64,000 nt of DNA from Gracilaria domingensis (GCA_022539475.1 VCMS01000048.1:62001-126000); one strand, 5' to 3'; counted from the stretch's first letter, positions 10,413-21,040 are shown. The notes: generated by a model from the sequence alone, not told the origin. Program-made: numbers and translations.

Positions 10413-11550
10413 ATGGCGAGTGCAATTGATTTGCGCCCGTCTCCACAGATTCAAAATGTGCAGCTGGAAGGAATTGTACGTCAGATTACTCATGGTAATG
10501 AAGCTGCACGGCAAACTCGATCGCGATGTGCGAGCATGGCGACTGACATGAAACGTTGTTTTGTCTTTATGTTCTTAGACGGTAATGAAAATCATTAAAC
10601 ACTGCCATGACAACTTTCCGATGACCGTTATGGGACAGCTTCTTGGTATGGATGTTGATGATACATTGGAAATAACTAACTGCTACCCCTTTATGTCTCA
10701 ACCAACCAGCACTTCAAACGCTGGGCCGGACGGAATTGATGTTACATCATTTGAGAGGGAGCAGCAACAATATCAGCGAGACATGATGTGGTGCGTTCGT
10801 GAAGTAAATATTGATCACCAGGTCGTCGGTTGGTATCAAAGCACTGGCTCCCAAATGGGTTCATTTTTGTCGTCCCAATGGATCGATACCCAATATAACT
10901 ACCAGAAGCATTTAGGGAACATTGTTTGTCTTATATACGACCCCGTAAGAACTGAGGAAGGGCTGCTTTCTATCCACGCATACCGATTGACGAAGAATTT
11001 CATGAACCTCATGAAGAAGGGTGACTATAACTCTCTTGGTTTCTCGAATTCAGAAGTGCTTGCGAATACAATTATTGAAGAAGTTCCGATTTCGCTTCAC
11101 AACTCCAGCCTAATTAATGCTTCGCTAGTCGAACTCGACCAAGCCGAAGAGTTTTCGGGAGAAAACGATGTGGAGCTTGCTCGATTATCAATCGGTGACA
11201 AACCAGTCTTGGAACAAAGCATGGAGTTTTTGATATGCGAGCTGGACACACTAGGGAAGGAGCAAAGCAAATACTCATACTTCATGAGAAACCTAGTGAG
11301 GAGTCAAGGCCAGTTGTTAGAGAAAATGAGAAAGCGTAGAGCTGAGAACAAGAGAAGGGAGTCGAATGGCGAAGAGCCGCTGCCAGATGAGGATGATGTA
11401 ATCCAAATGCTCGAGAAAGAGCCAGCACGATTAGAGTGCAAAGTCTTGCTAAAGGATCTTGACTCTTACGTAGAGAGCATTAAGTCGCTTGCGAGCGAAG
11501 GGATCGTCAAACAATACGGTGTCTCTGCAGTTCAAGCTGGAGATGAATAA
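10413..11550 (+). CDS. EIF3H: Translation initiation factor eIF3 subunit h
   Basis: Two exons: join(10413..10475, 10579..11550), 344 aa. The 103-bp intron has donor GTACGT and acceptor TTCTTAG. The first exon supplies only 21 residues up to V-Q-L-E-G-I; splicing joins it to T-V-M-K-I-I-K-H-C. The MPN domain (about residues 15-150) includes L-E-I-T-N-C-Y-P-F and N-I-D-H-Q-V-V-G-W-Y-Q-S-T-G-S. The catalytic JAMM residues are not intact, as expected for this non-peptidase subunit. Further matches are I-Y-D-P-V-R-T, A-Y-R-L-T-K and E-V-P-I-S-L-H-N-S-S-L-I-N. The C-terminal half is helical, with N-K-R-R-E-S-N-G-E-E-P-L-P. eIF3h is part of the eIF3 octamer core on the 40S subunit. The length matches the family (about 340-350 aa). 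Confidence 0.95.
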
Positions 11551-11654
11551 AGAACAATCTAACTCATTGCTCTTTCAAAGCTCGCTCCAACTAATAGAAA
11601 ACGCAGTTACTCTCCATACGTACAACGCAAAGTTTGATTAGAACAAAACTTGAT

Positions 11655-12977
11655 TTACTTCCTTTGTTTCTTTGCCATTTTGACAGTATATTCAATGAAA
11701 TCATCATGTTGCATCTCTATTTCGCTATCTTGTTTCTCTTGCAAAACAGGTTTCTTATCGTCAAAATCGTCATCGCTCAGATTAATCGATTTGGAGCTTG
11801 AAGAGTTGTCCCGTTTCGCAGTGAAGTTCAGAGCGGAGGATATATCGGCTATAAGAAACGTCAAAGGTGCGTTGTTCCTCACAACCAATGATCCGGATCT
11901 TTTTTTTGTTGCCTTCACCCCCCATGGGCATTGCAACCCATCATCTGAAGACGCAAGTCTCTTGCTTCGGGGATTAGAAGCGCCTTTGGAAGCTCCTGCA
12001 CTGGTACGAATGTCTTGAGGAAGGCTCGACGAGCGTCTCAAAAGTAGCCGACTAGGTTCGTCTTTTGGTGGCTTGTGAAGACGTATGTCCTTGCGGGAAC
12101 CTAAGGAGATATGACTGGTTCTTACTCTCTGGTCCTGCGAGCCCGATTTTCGAAATATGTCGCGAAGACTAAAGAGTCTGCTTCCCCCTGAAATAGTTTT
12201 GTCCAGCGAATCACTACTAGTGTTATCACTACTGACCGCTACGACTTCGACGTTGGCGACTCGATTCGCACTTTCATCTATTTCCATCCCCGTAGATGCA
12301 TCATTTCCAACAGGAAGAACGGCACTAGAAAGGCGCTGTTCCTGGAAGGAAGGCAGGACTGTAATATTCGACAAGCTTGTAGTTCTCTGCTCGAAGCCAG
12401 CGTTCTTCTCTGCACTTCTTAAAAGGTTCAGATGCAAGTCGTCTCGCGTTTCAATCTTGGTTCTTTCTGGAGTCGGAAGTGATTCCGGCGGCAGGCGTAG
12501 TTCATCCCTTGAGAACATCATGGTTGAATTTGCCTTTGTATGCCGAATCGCGGTTAAAGATGCTCGCTTTCTTTGAACTGCGGAAAGGATTTTTGCGTTT
12601 TCTTCAACCACAATGCTGGTCGGAGATGGAGAGGAGTCTGTGAACAGCTTTTTGAATTTATGGTGTTCAACATCCACTTGTTTCGACTCTCTGTTGGAAA
12701 CGCTGGACTTCTTCAAGAATCTCCTTCTTTGTGCTCGACCATTGAACGCAAAGAATCTTCCACTTCTCGGTGCGGGAGGTATTACCGTTCGAGATCGAGC
12801 TGTCTTCAAAGATTTTGAGCGTTTCCTGTCCTCAAAATGCTTTTCTTGAGAAGCGTTCGGGTCATTTGGAGGTTCCAGCCTCGTTTCAAGGTCTTCGACT
12901 GGTAGTTCGTCGCTCAGTTTATCCTTCTTTCTTGTGAACTTGAAAATCCTATGCCAGTAGCCATGACTTTTCTCTGA
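11655..12977 (-). CDS. Uncharacterised Ser/Lys/Arg-rich protein (5' exon not resolved)
   Basis: The minus-strand frame is open from 12977 down to the stop at 11655 (about 440 codons). Its first in-frame ATG comes some 150 codons in, and the preceding residues look like real protein (R-K-K-D-K-L-S-D-E-L-P-V-E-D). The true start is therefore probably in an upstream exon; a GTAAGA donor near 13090 is a candidate, but I could not find a phase-consistent join. The protein is low-complexity, Ser- and basic-rich, with short basic clusters (R-A-Q-R-R-R-F-L-K-K) that suit nuclear localisation. It has an acidic patch (L-S-D-D-D-F-D-D-K-K) near the C-terminus. I recognise no domain. It converges with eIF3h, leaving only 104 bp between the stops. 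Confidence 0.5.
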   Translation of the reverse strand, partial: SEKSHGYWHRIFKFTRKKDKLSDELPVEDLETRLEPPNDPNASQEKHFEDRKRSKSLKTARSRTVIPPAPRSGRFFAFNGRAQRRRFLKKSSVSNRESKQVDVEHHKFKKLFTDSSPSPTSIVVEENAKILSAVQRKRASLTAIRHTKANSTMMFSRDELRLPPESLPTPERTKIETRDDLHLNLLRSAEKNAGFEQRTTSLSNITVLPSFQEQRLSSAVLPVGNDASTGMEIDESANRVANVEVVAVSSDNTSSDSLDKTISGGSRLFSLRDIFRKSGSQDQRVRTSHISLGSRKDIRLHKPPKDEPSRLLLRRSSSLPQDIRTSAGASKGASNPRSKRLASSDDGLQCPWGVKATKKRSGSLVVRNNAPLTFLIADISSALNFTAKRDNSSSSKSINLSDDDFDDKKPVLQEKQDSEIEMQHDDFIEYTVKMAKKQRK

Positions 12978-13539
12978 TCAGTTCTTTTCTTGAGTAGCTG
13001 GAGTTTCTCTGAATATCGCCAAGTGGAGGGCAAGAGTTTCGAGAGATTCAGGCGGTGAAGAACTCTATTTACCCAATGAAAGATATCTTACACGGATAAG
13101 TTTGACCAAGGGAGACCCCGCTAATCATTAGAGAAGATTATCGCGTAACTACTTGAACTACTTGATCGAAACAACATCCGCCCTTGTTTTCTCACGGGGT
13201 CTGCGAAGGGATTGCTGCTTCTGTAGCGTAGGCAGTGCAAGCCAACGCTGAATTGTGGAAGACAAAGACCTACGTGGGAAAACGGGCATTTACATCAGGT
13301 TCTTGCACTTTCATTCAACTAACAGCAATTCAGACAAAGAGGTGAAGTTTTGCCGCGAGATACTTCCTGTCGACGTCATTGCATGTTGTCTGGATTTGCT
13401 GGTGCTGAAGTGAAGTTTATTTTGTGAATTCATTAACGTCACAGTGCCGTCGTACCCGTAATAGAACGATTCAGTCTGAAGGTTTCCCCAAACGGAAACT
13501 CAAAACCTTGAGAGGATTAGTTTGATGGAAAACTTTACA
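12978..13539. other. Gap upstream of the 11655 gene
   Basis: A 562-bp gap between two minus-strand genes. It probably hides the first exon and promoter of the gene at 11655, plus the 3' UTR of RPN5. I see no other feature. Confidence 0.35.
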
Positions 13540-14943
13540 TCAATAACCTGTTGTCCCTCCTTTTTCAATGTTATGAACCATCGTCTCCCGATGGACTAAA
13601 TGACAAGTCTTCTCGACGATATCTAGCAAAGAGGAAACATTGGTGGCCCAACTGTTCAATAGAGCATCTGCGTCCTTGGGTCTTGCGAAAGACACAATCT
13701 TCGCAGGTCTGTCAATTTTAGCCCAGAGTGCCTTCTTATCGGATACCATAGCGGCAAGCTTTCTCTCTGTGTTCTCTTCTGATAGATCCAATAACTCTGC
13801 AAGCCGATCAAGACGAATACGGGAATAGTATTTTGCCATGACGCGAAGGTTGTGTTCTGTAACTCGTTCCTGCAACGCTGCTGTCCACTTCAAATCTTCA
13901 TCCTTCACATCAGCTTCTGCCAGCGCAGCTACTGCCCCCAGTTCGGTTTTATACTGTTCCATGAGAATTGGCCATCGAATAAGTTCGTCCGTGGAAAAGA
14001 GTTTCAGCAGTTCAGTGTAAGTGGGAAGCTCCTCCATTGCCTTGAAAGATTGAATTCGATGGAGTAAATCCGTTTGCATACTGTCCTTGGGGGACAAAAT
14101 GACCAGCAGGGATGCAAGTTTGAGCTCCCTCATCCAATCCTTCTCTTCCGCAGCACGGGTTGTATCGTACCGTTCTAGATACGCACGACAAATTTGAAGG
14201 TAATCAGAGTTGTGGGTGTGAATCCTAATCATCAGGGCATAATACCGTAGCTTGATTTCAGAAAGTCCTTCCTTGTTCAATTGTCGTGGCATGATCTTCT
14301 TGGCAATAATAGCCCCGCGGACAAAGTCATTCTTATCAAGGCATAGCCTGACCTGCTCAAGGATGAAATCAAACTTCTCGAGCCTTTCCATGCCTCCAAA
14401 AGTCTCTACTTGCATCTCTTGCATAATGGTGGCTGCAGTGTCAATGTCACCTTTTTCCTCCTTAATCTTTGCCAACGTCCGCGTTAGTCGAGCTCTTTCT
14501 AGTTCCACAAAAATTTTACCAGCAGTAACGTCTCGCAGCGTTTCAAGCATGGAAAGCTTGGTCTTCTCATCTGGCGTTTCTTCGAGATATGACATGATTT
14601 CTTGGACAGTCTTCTGCACAGCAGCTTTTAGTTGCGCCCTTCTTTTCGATATAAGTACTGCGTACTCCCCAATCGCCTTCCAATCTTTCTTCTGGTGCAG
14701 AATTCGAATAAGGTTGACGCAAATAGCAGCTGTCTCTGGTGCGGCCCCTGCATTCCGATTGATGCGCTCTAATGAAAGAAGCTTGTCGATAGCAGCCTGA
14801 GTATCTGATGACTCAACTAGTGCAACTGCCGCCGCAATTTTTGCTTCGATCTCTGGATCTGTTTCAAAAGGTCCAAAACCAGCAGTGTACTTCCCATTCG
14901 AGGCACCATTGTCGATGTCCATCTTATCAGCACTCATTCTCAT
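13540..14943 (-). CDS. RPN5: 26S proteasome regulatory subunit RPN5 (PSMD12)
   Basis: An intron-free 467-aa protein of the usual RPN5 length. Two in-frame starts lie two codons apart (14943 and 14937); the second gives M-S-A-D-K-M-D-I-D and is equally plausible. The N-terminal half is TPR-like helical repeats (L-E-R-A-R-L-T-R-T-L-A-K-I-K-E-E-K-G-D near residue 150). The C-terminal PCI domain includes V-T-E-H-N-L-R-V-M-A-K-Y-Y-S-R-I and the winged-helix motif R-L-A-E-L-L-D-L-S-E-E-N-T-E. The end (L-V-H-R-E-T-M-V-H-N-I) matches the family tail helix that joins the lid helical bundle. RPN5 is a structural lid subunit of the 19S particle. Confidence 0.95.
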   Translation of the reverse strand: MRMSADKMDIDNGASNGKYTAGFGPFETDPEIEAKIAAAVALVESSDTQAAIDKLLSLERINRNAGAAPETAAICVNLIRILHQKKDWKAIGEYAVLISKRRAQLKAAVQKTVQEIMSYLEETPDEKTKLSMLETLRDVTAGKIFVELERARLTRTLAKIKEEKGDIDTAATIMQEMQVETFGGMERLEKFDFILEQVRLCLDKNDFVRGAIIAKKIMPRQLNKEGLSEIKLRYYALMIRIHTHNSDYLQICRAYLERYDTTRAAEEKDWMRELKLASLLVILSPKDSMQTDLLHRIQSFKAMEELPTYTELLKLFSTDELIRWPILMEQYKTELGAVAALAEADVKDEDLKWTAALQERVTEHNLRVMAKYYSRIRLDRLAELLDLSEENTERKLAAMVSDKKALWAKIDRPAKIVSFARPKDADALLNSWATNVSSLLDIVEKTCHLVHRETMVHNIEKGGTTGY

Positions 14944-15579
14944 GAGATATTCTCAAGAGCTCTGAGGTTGGCTTGGAAATCACTATGCAAAGTTTCTTAA
15001 ATTGTTTAACTTGGAGAGATAATGTATCTCTGTTAGACGCAGCCTACACGGCAGATCCACAACCTCTGGAACGTTCACGATAAACGAAAAGCTTCACGAC
15101 GATGTCGGGATGAAGGGCGGGGGTGATGGGGCAATGCCGAATGCTACCATCGGTGCCCTCCAACACGGAAGCATGGCCTTTGTCATAGGACGTCCAACTC
15201 GTACAGCAAAATTTAAATATTCCGCAGTGTTTTTCTATATTTCAGAATCTCAAATTCCGATGCGCTCCTTGATGTCGGGGTCTGGTAAGAATTGTAGGAA
15301 GCAATCCGCGGCTCGCCTCCTGGCCGCGAAGTGAGTTGATCGAATGCGACTTTCTCAACCCAGATTCAGAATCTTTGCTGCTGGACCGCTGGATTATTTC
15401 GGCGCGGCCAAGAATCGCCTGGTGCAGGGTACTGATCTATTGTGTTGGAGCGTTGATCCTAACGTTTAAACAAACGTACTGCGACAGAAATTATGTATAC
15501 TGGAACTTTTCCTCGCATTTCCACTGCTTGTAGACTCTACGATGTAAAGTATAAGAAATGAAGTCATCCTGACGAAGCC
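14944..15579. other. Intergenic; no convincing gene
   Basis: A 636-bp gap. Short plus-strand frames at 15110-15334 and 15336-15533 have no recognisable domain. They could belong to an unresolved small gene, but I cannot support one. Confidence 0.35.
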
Positions 15580-16342
15580 TCAAGTTCCAGATATTCTTGT
15601 ATGTACCATTGGCAGCGGCTTCCCCTCCGGTGGCAAAATGGAACGTGCGTCACTGAAAAATTTTCTTGAGGTTGTCTTGGGTGATACTCGTTGTTTTACT
15701 TTGTCTTTCATGTCCATCAGTGTGTCCTTCGCTGCCACGGCACGATCCTTCGCATGCTCGGCACGTTCACGTAATTCGGCCGCTTTCTCTCTCATTATGC
15801 GAGTCTGATCTTTCGCGCGATCTCGAACGTCTTCCGCTCGATGGCGAACATCTTCTATACGATGTGCCACAGCCTGAGATGTGCGCTTCGCTCGAAGGCG
15901 GGCATCAGCAGCCAGTTGAGCGGCTATTTCCAAGGAGAGACAAGAAGGGGATTGAGCATCAGTGATCAGGATCTTTGCACGTGCAAACATTATATACGAA
16001 AGCGCGCGTATGGCACATACCGTTCTTTGCTCGACCCTCCCAGCGCATAGCGATTTCTAAGCCCGCACGGAAAACGTTGCGAATAAAGAATCGTGGAAAC
16101 GAGTGATATTCTTCAATGATAGGAGCAGGACGTCGGCTGTGGGCAGAAGAGAATGGTTTCGTGGGTTAGACGAATGTGTGACGGATAAACGAGAAGTTTG
16201 GGGACTGTTTGACTGAGACATACATTTTGCGACGAACAAGGCGTTCAGCTTTCAAAACAATACGGTAACTGTTCCTGAGACCATATACAGCGATCATTGT
16301 CGCCGCGACAATTTCTGAGACGACCTGAAGAAGAGATTGCAT
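15580..16342 (-). CDS. Three-exon gene for a basic coiled-coil protein of unknown family
   Basis: Model: complement(15580..15923, 16021..16136, 16224..16342), 192 aa. Intron 1 (16137-16223, 87 bp) is GTATGT...CCCACAG and intron 2 (15924-16020, 97 bp) is GTATGT...AAATAG. Phases agree at both joins, and all three pieces read like one protein. Exon 1 has a hydrophobic N-terminal helix (L-L-Q-V-V-S-E-I-V-A-A-T-M-I-A-V-Y) followed by a basic run (R-L-V-R-R-K). Exon 2 adds P-A-P-I-I-E-E-Y-H-S-F-P-R-F-F-I-R-N-V-F. Exon 3 is a long Ala/Arg/Glu helix with an R-x-R-A-E-D-V-R-like repeat (about residues 80-150). I do not recognise the family. A membrane anchor plus coiled coil is what the sequence shows; location is unknown. 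The start at 16342 is the first ATG of that frame; an earlier exon is possible. Confidence 0.55.
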
Positions 16343-17097
16343 TAACAATAGCAAATGATAGGAACAGACAGACAGCGCTCGTCACAAGTTAGAACAAGGC
16401 TATGTACGTTATCACAAGTTTTTCGATCAAGTGGATCGTACCATTGTTACAAGAGCTTAAAGAAGCCCTGATGTACGCGAATCGAAGGTCTGGGGCTGAG
16501 GTCAATACAGGAGGTTACACAGAGACTGCGAAATCAAGAGACTGCGAATCCAGAGCTCGGTGAAGCTTTAACAGAGTGAAGTAATACGCCGGACGACTTC
16601 TTGTTCAGAGGTTGCTTCCAAGAGTATTTTCATCTGGGGCTTGCAGAACTCCTTCGAAACACCCGAACCAGGATGTTATCTTAACCTCTACTCCACAGAC
16701 AGTCCTTGCCGGTTGGATGCGGAAACGAAGGAACGGAGGCGGAGTCCTGCACTTGATCGCGGTTGCTACCGCGGGCGTCACGGAATTGGCCAATCACAGC
16801 ACTGGCCGTGCCGGTTGTGCAATTGGTGCAAGTTGGGTCGGCACCTGTGTCACACGTGGGCATTTGTTGCGCTAGTAGGGTCAGCTCGGAGTCGAGCTCT
16901 CGACGGATGGCCGATGCTTATAGGAAGATTTACGCTGCAGCTGGTTCGTTGAACAATTTCCCACATCCGAGAACTCCGTCTACCGTCGATGCGTTGAGGA
17001 CTCTTGAACGCCTCTGAAAGGAGCAGCGTTGTCAAAAACGCGAAGCATAAACTATCTTTGCTTTCTTCCAACGTACGTAGCCAAACTGATCCTGTTC
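16343..17097. other. Divergent intergenic region
   Basis: A 755-bp gap between a minus-strand and a plus-strand gene. Several overlapping short frames (16605-16952) exist on both strands with no signature. I see no gene. Confidence 0.4.
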
Positions 17098-17718
17098 ATG
17101 GCGTTCTGCACTCCTTGTAATCTTGGTTTGACCTGGTCCGGGTTTCCTTTGCCTACCTTCCGCACGTCCTTTGGTCCATCGTACCCGAAGACATTCGCGG
17201 CGCCCCTTCAACGGTCAATACGCGCAGAACTCATTGCAGGACCCCCAACCGGACCCTCAGCCGCAGCCAAGTCGGAACAGCTTATTCGACGGTACTGGAG
17301 CTTGGCAGCGAACGGCAAATATTCAACGACTATCGCCTGCTTTGCAGATGATGCCGTATATCATGACGGCCTGTACCCGAAACCCTTCACAGGAAGAGAG
17401 AATATCTTGGCTCATTTCACCAACCTTGAGGGAGCCCTCCCGCCTAGCCTGCTGTTCGCGCTTGACGATGTTACTGCTAGTGCCGAGCGGGTCGCTGCAA
17501 GGTGGCATGTGGAGACCACGGACGGCACACGATTACCTTTGAGCAGAGGTCTTTCTATGTATAACCTTGTAGAACAGAACGGTGAGTTATTCATTGCTGA
17601 GGCATGGGAGTACGGTGAAACCTCTTTGAAGTTGCCATCCATAGTGTTGCCCCTTCTTCGTTTTTTAGCCTGGCTTCTACAACTTCGTGACGTTGCAAGA
17701 TCAAATAGTGATGGTTAA
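17098..17718 (+). CDS. SnoaL/NTF2-like domain protein, probably plastid-targeted
   Basis: Single exon, 206 aa from the ATG at 17098 (upstream in-frame codons are not ATG). Residues 1-60 form a transit-like region poor in acids and rich in Thr/Pro/Phe (F-R-T-S-F-G-P-S-Y-P-K-T). The SnoaL/NTF2-like fold covers about residues 65-180: L-I-R-R-Y-W-S-L-A-A-N-G-K-Y, then C-F-A-D-D-A-V-Y-H-D, then F-T-G-R-E-N-I-L-A-H-F. The strands R-V-A-A-R-W-H-V-E-T and E-L-F-I-A-E-A-W-E-Y follow. Similar small proteins exist in plant plastids with no fixed function. The C-terminus is hydrophobic (I-V-L-P-L-L-R-F-L-A-W-L-L), a possible membrane contact. No catalytic role can be assigned. Confidence 0.7.
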   Translation: MAFCTPCNLGLTWSGFPLPTFRTSFGPSYPKTFAAPLQRSIRAELIAGPPTGPSAAAKSEQLIRRYWSLAANGKYSTTIACFADDAVYHDGLYPKPFTGRENILAHFTNLEGALPPSLLFALDDVTASAERVAARWHVETTDGTRLPLSRGLSMYNLVEQNGELFIAEAWEYGETSLKLPSIVLPLLRFLAWLLQLRDVARSNSDG

Positions 17719-18211
17719 CCTCTGTCGCATTCATCCTTTCATTAATTGGGAACGGCTGCACATCATGTCACAGTCTATAGATCATCTGCGTGAAACAGAT
17801 GCTTTGACGTCGGCCCATGAACCCGAGGCTATAACATGTTCTCTTCTGCTGCAAACGACCGCAAATCTCCATTCTCTGGAAAGCTGTTCATCTCTCACAC
17901 ATTGCGCAGTGGTCGTCGACGTCGTGTATCTTGAAGTACATAACCGCGGAGTGCGTCAGATTTGCCAGATCAAGAGATGCACAGTTTGATTTGATTTGAT
18001 GCTTCTGCATAACGCCACGGTTACACGTGTTCCAGTGATTGTACATCTTTTGAGCCTCTTTGCTCTTCAGTTTTCTTCAAGTCTCTCTAGGAGAGACCCG
18101 TGACTATCTCTACATATAACTGTAACACCGTCCTGGTCTCGAGGCGCTCAAACACTTTATACCACCTATATCACCGTTGTAAGCTGTGCAGCTCTTCCAC
18201 AACGACATACC
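17719..18211. other. Intergenic between two plus-strand genes
   Basis: A 493-bp gap. It should hold the promoter of CNOT11; I see no gene or repeat. Confidence 0.4.
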
Positions 18212-19690
18212 ATGAAGCTTCCGCTTCCCGTGAGGCTTTCAAAACAGGCTTTCGCTTCTCTGATAGACGTTTTGGAAAGCGTGAACTCACCTCTCGGCGA
18301 TCTCTCTCGCCGACTTTGGCAATCCCCGTGTGCGAGCTCTTCTACTACCGCTGTAGGCTCCTCGATTGCTGCTCTCCTTCAAGATGACTTGCTGCCAGAT
18401 CCCCCACAAAGATTAATCGCCATTTTTGTTCTGTACGACATGATTGCCGCTCGTTCTGCATTCCCGTCTTCTTCTTCGTCTGTTCTGGAGCGCTTAATTG
18501 CCAGCCCACTTTCTATAATTCTCTTTGAACTTATGAGTGAAACAAATACATACTCGTCGGAAAAACTTTTTCTCAGCCATTTGCTGCGTCTGTCGGAAGA
18601 TCATCATTCTCAATCGAGCACCGGTGACCTCCCGACAGACGGTGAAATAGCAAAGACGGCAGCCGTTGCACTCTACGGAGCTCTAGAAGATGCTTTTCGC
18701 AGTGGAGCGTCTGTCGCAACGCCAAACATTTCTTCTTTGCGTCATATGTGGGCGGAGAGACATCCTGAATCCTCAGAAAACTCTTATGGGTTAAAACCCA
18801 TTAGCGCTGTTGTGCGAGACCCTGATCGATATGTAATTCTAGATTCTGGGCGACTCGTTGACGAACTTAGTTCTGTTGTTGCACTGGAAGACTTTGCACC
18901 AACATTTGTTCGAATACCCCCTCCTTTCCTTCCAATAGAGCTAGATAGCAAGGAGCTGCGCTGGATTGATCCTGAGCCTCTGCACGAGATTATATGGGAT
19001 CCAGAAATGGGAATGAAAGGCGAGCGTGGAGCAGAACTGCGCGAAATCATATCAAAGGCCATCAAAAGCCCAATACCAGAGGCCCAGCGAATGAAAGTGC
19101 GTCAGATGCTAAATGATGATCCGAAGCTCGTGCATCTTTGCGGAATTAACCCTCAGAAACTACCAGAACTGGTCAATAATAACGCGTCACTCGCAACGGA
19201 GATTTTGCTGAAGTTAATGTCTTCCACGCAGATGCCCAAGTACTTGGATGCTCTTGTGAATATGGATATGAATCTTCAGTCCATGGATATTGTGAGCCGA
19301 CTTTCAAATACTGTACAGCTGCCAAGGGAATTCATGCACGCTTATATAAGCAACTGTATGCGTTCCTGCGGTGACATACCGGACAAACCTGCCCAGGATC
19401 GGAGTGTCCGTTTTTTTTGTGTGTTCTTGAAGCGCCTCATCAAAAACAAAAACATAGACTTGCAAGATCTATTGGTAGAAGTTCAAGAGTTTTGCATGGG
19501 GTACTGCAGGTAAGTACTAGTTTCCAATGAACATGATGACGGCAAAAATATACTTTGACTTTGCTCTGACCCTCTGGTTAACCAATGGCTGACTCACGAT
19601 CATATTTCCCTGTCGTGACACAGAATTCGTGAAGTTGCTGACCTTTACAGATCACTTCAGGTATCCGTGAAGATGGAAAACGCACAATAA
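18212..19690 (+). CDS. CNOT11: CCR4-NOT complex subunit 11 (CNOT11)
   Basis: Two exons: join(18212..19509, 19624..19690), 454 aa. The 114-bp intron (GTAAGT...GACACAG) cuts the conserved end. Splicing restores F-C-M-G-Y-C-R-I-R-E-V-A-D-L-Y-R, which matches the family motif F-C-x-E-F-S-R-I-R-E-A-A-x-L-F-R. The N-terminal half is helical and variable. The C-terminal DUF2363 domain (about residues 240-440) has L-R-W-I-D-P-E-P, D-P-K-L-V-H-L-C-G-I-N-P-Q-K-L-P-E-L-V, E-I-L-L-K-L-M-S-S-T, L-V-N-M-D-M-N-L-Q-S-M and F-M-H-A-Y-I-S-N-C. CNOT11 binds CNOT10 and docks on the CNOT1 N-terminus. The CNOT10 gene is at 5129-7090 in this window. Confidence 0.93.
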
Positions 19691-19891
19691 TGAGTAATGC
19701 CCACGCCCAGCAGTTAATTTTGACTGTCATTGATTCATACGCAGAGAGACGAGTATGTGAATAGCAATAACTATGTTATGGTCGAAATCCAGCTCTTAAG
19801 TCCCACTTCGTTGGCGAGAAGGGTGTCGAGATGAGATCCAGAGTTCCAGAACCATAGTTCGTACAATCAGTAGGCTGGATGTAACTGTCAA

Positions 19892-20677
19892 TTACTCGTC
19901 AGCGAGTAGATTTGCGGGAGGCCCGAAGCATGGGAGTATGCGCTCGAGCAACCGGACTGTTCCTTCTGAAAGTTGAGAGAGAGCATCCGGAATGCTTGTT
20001 AAAAGGCGCCATGACGCTCTGGAAATGGAACCTGCGAAGCGGAAGAAACCGTCAAGCTCACCCTCAGTATCATCTCGCATGGTGGGTCTGTGTGTGTCTT
20101 CGTTCCACGTTCGGCTTTTCGCAATTTTGCGTCCATGATGTCTTGCTGTATCGTGAATGGAATTCTGAAGTGCCTGTCGGCGAACCCGTTCACTAGAACT
20201 CCTGGAAATTTGTTTGCCCTCTCTATTTTCATGAGAAAGTGCTTCGTGACTTGACCGACTTCGTGAGAAATGGGTATTTGATTTGATCCGAGATGTCGTA
20301 TCAGATTGATGAGGATATCTGGATGTCCCCGCTTTCTGTGGTGGACGTGATAATTGAGTTATCCTTGGTAGTATTCCTTTTCTTGTACTGGATGATTTCG
20401 GGGATGATTGACGTCGCTGGTCCATATCGCCAGCTTTATCACCTCCTTGAACCTGAGCTGCTCTCAGTCGCCGAGATCTCACTGTTAAGAGACTTCGTCG
20501 ATGGTCTGACGATTCTTCCGTCGCCGCTCTCTGATGCATTCCTGTTTCCCCTTGTCCCCGTGGGGAATCTGTGTCTGCTAAAGAACATCGGCTCCGCTTG
20601 TCATCCGTAGATGGTCTACGGAGATGATTTTCTTCATCTGAGCTCATACGAGAACTTTCTTTAGCATCGTTGTCCAT
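19892..20677 (-). CDS. Uncharacterised Ser/Arg-rich disordered protein
   Basis: A 261-aa open frame starting M-D-N-D-A-K-E-S-S-R. About 200 residues are rich in Ser, Arg, Asp and His with no domain, suiting a disordered, possibly RNA- or chromatin-associated protein. The last 50 residues are different: they form likely amphipathic helices (F-R-F-A-G-S-I-S-R-A-S-W-R-L-L and L-S-E-G-T-V-R-L-L-E-R-I-L), as in a membrane-binding or partner-binding tail. It converges with CNOT11, with about 200 bp between stops. I recognise no family; length and composition make a real gene likely but not certain. Confidence 0.5.
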   Translation of the reverse strand: MDNDAKESSRMSSDEENHLRRPSTDDKRSRCSLADTDSPRGQGETGMHQRAATEESSDHRRSLLTVRSRRLRAAQVQGGDKAGDMDQRRQSSPKSSSTRKGILPRITQLSRPPQKAGTSRYPHQSDTTSRIKSNTHFSRSRSSHEALSHENREGKQISRSSSERVRRQALQNSIHDTARHHGRKIAKSRTWNEDTHRPTMRDDTEGELDGFFRFAGSISRASWRLLTSIPDALSQLSEGTVRLLERILPCFGPPANLLADE

Positions 20678-21040
20678 CGCCTGTCCGATTGGCCGCGACC
20701 AGCGTTGTAATCAATTTCCAAACCTTGTAAACTGAACAACACTATTAAGTGCTGCACTGCGTCAATACTCCCGAGAATGAAAGGAGCATCCAAAATTTTG
20801 CACGTTGGCAGAAGGTCGTCTCTACCTACTAGCTTTCTGCATTATTCACAAGAAAAGAACCATAAGCTTTGCTTCGTTAAGTCTTGCTCCAGTGTATTTC
20901 ACGTACAACGGTTTTTTCGCGTTCCTGTGTGAAATCGCCCTACTTGTTCGTGACTCTTAGCGAATAATATAGGCAAGTATCAACCTTTGCAGTTTAATGG
21001 ACAGATGGATTGCAAGACTGGTGAGTTGGACGGAACGGTC
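20678..21040. other. Intergenic; nothing seen
   Basis: A 363-bp gap with no open frame of note and no repeat. Confidence 0.4.
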
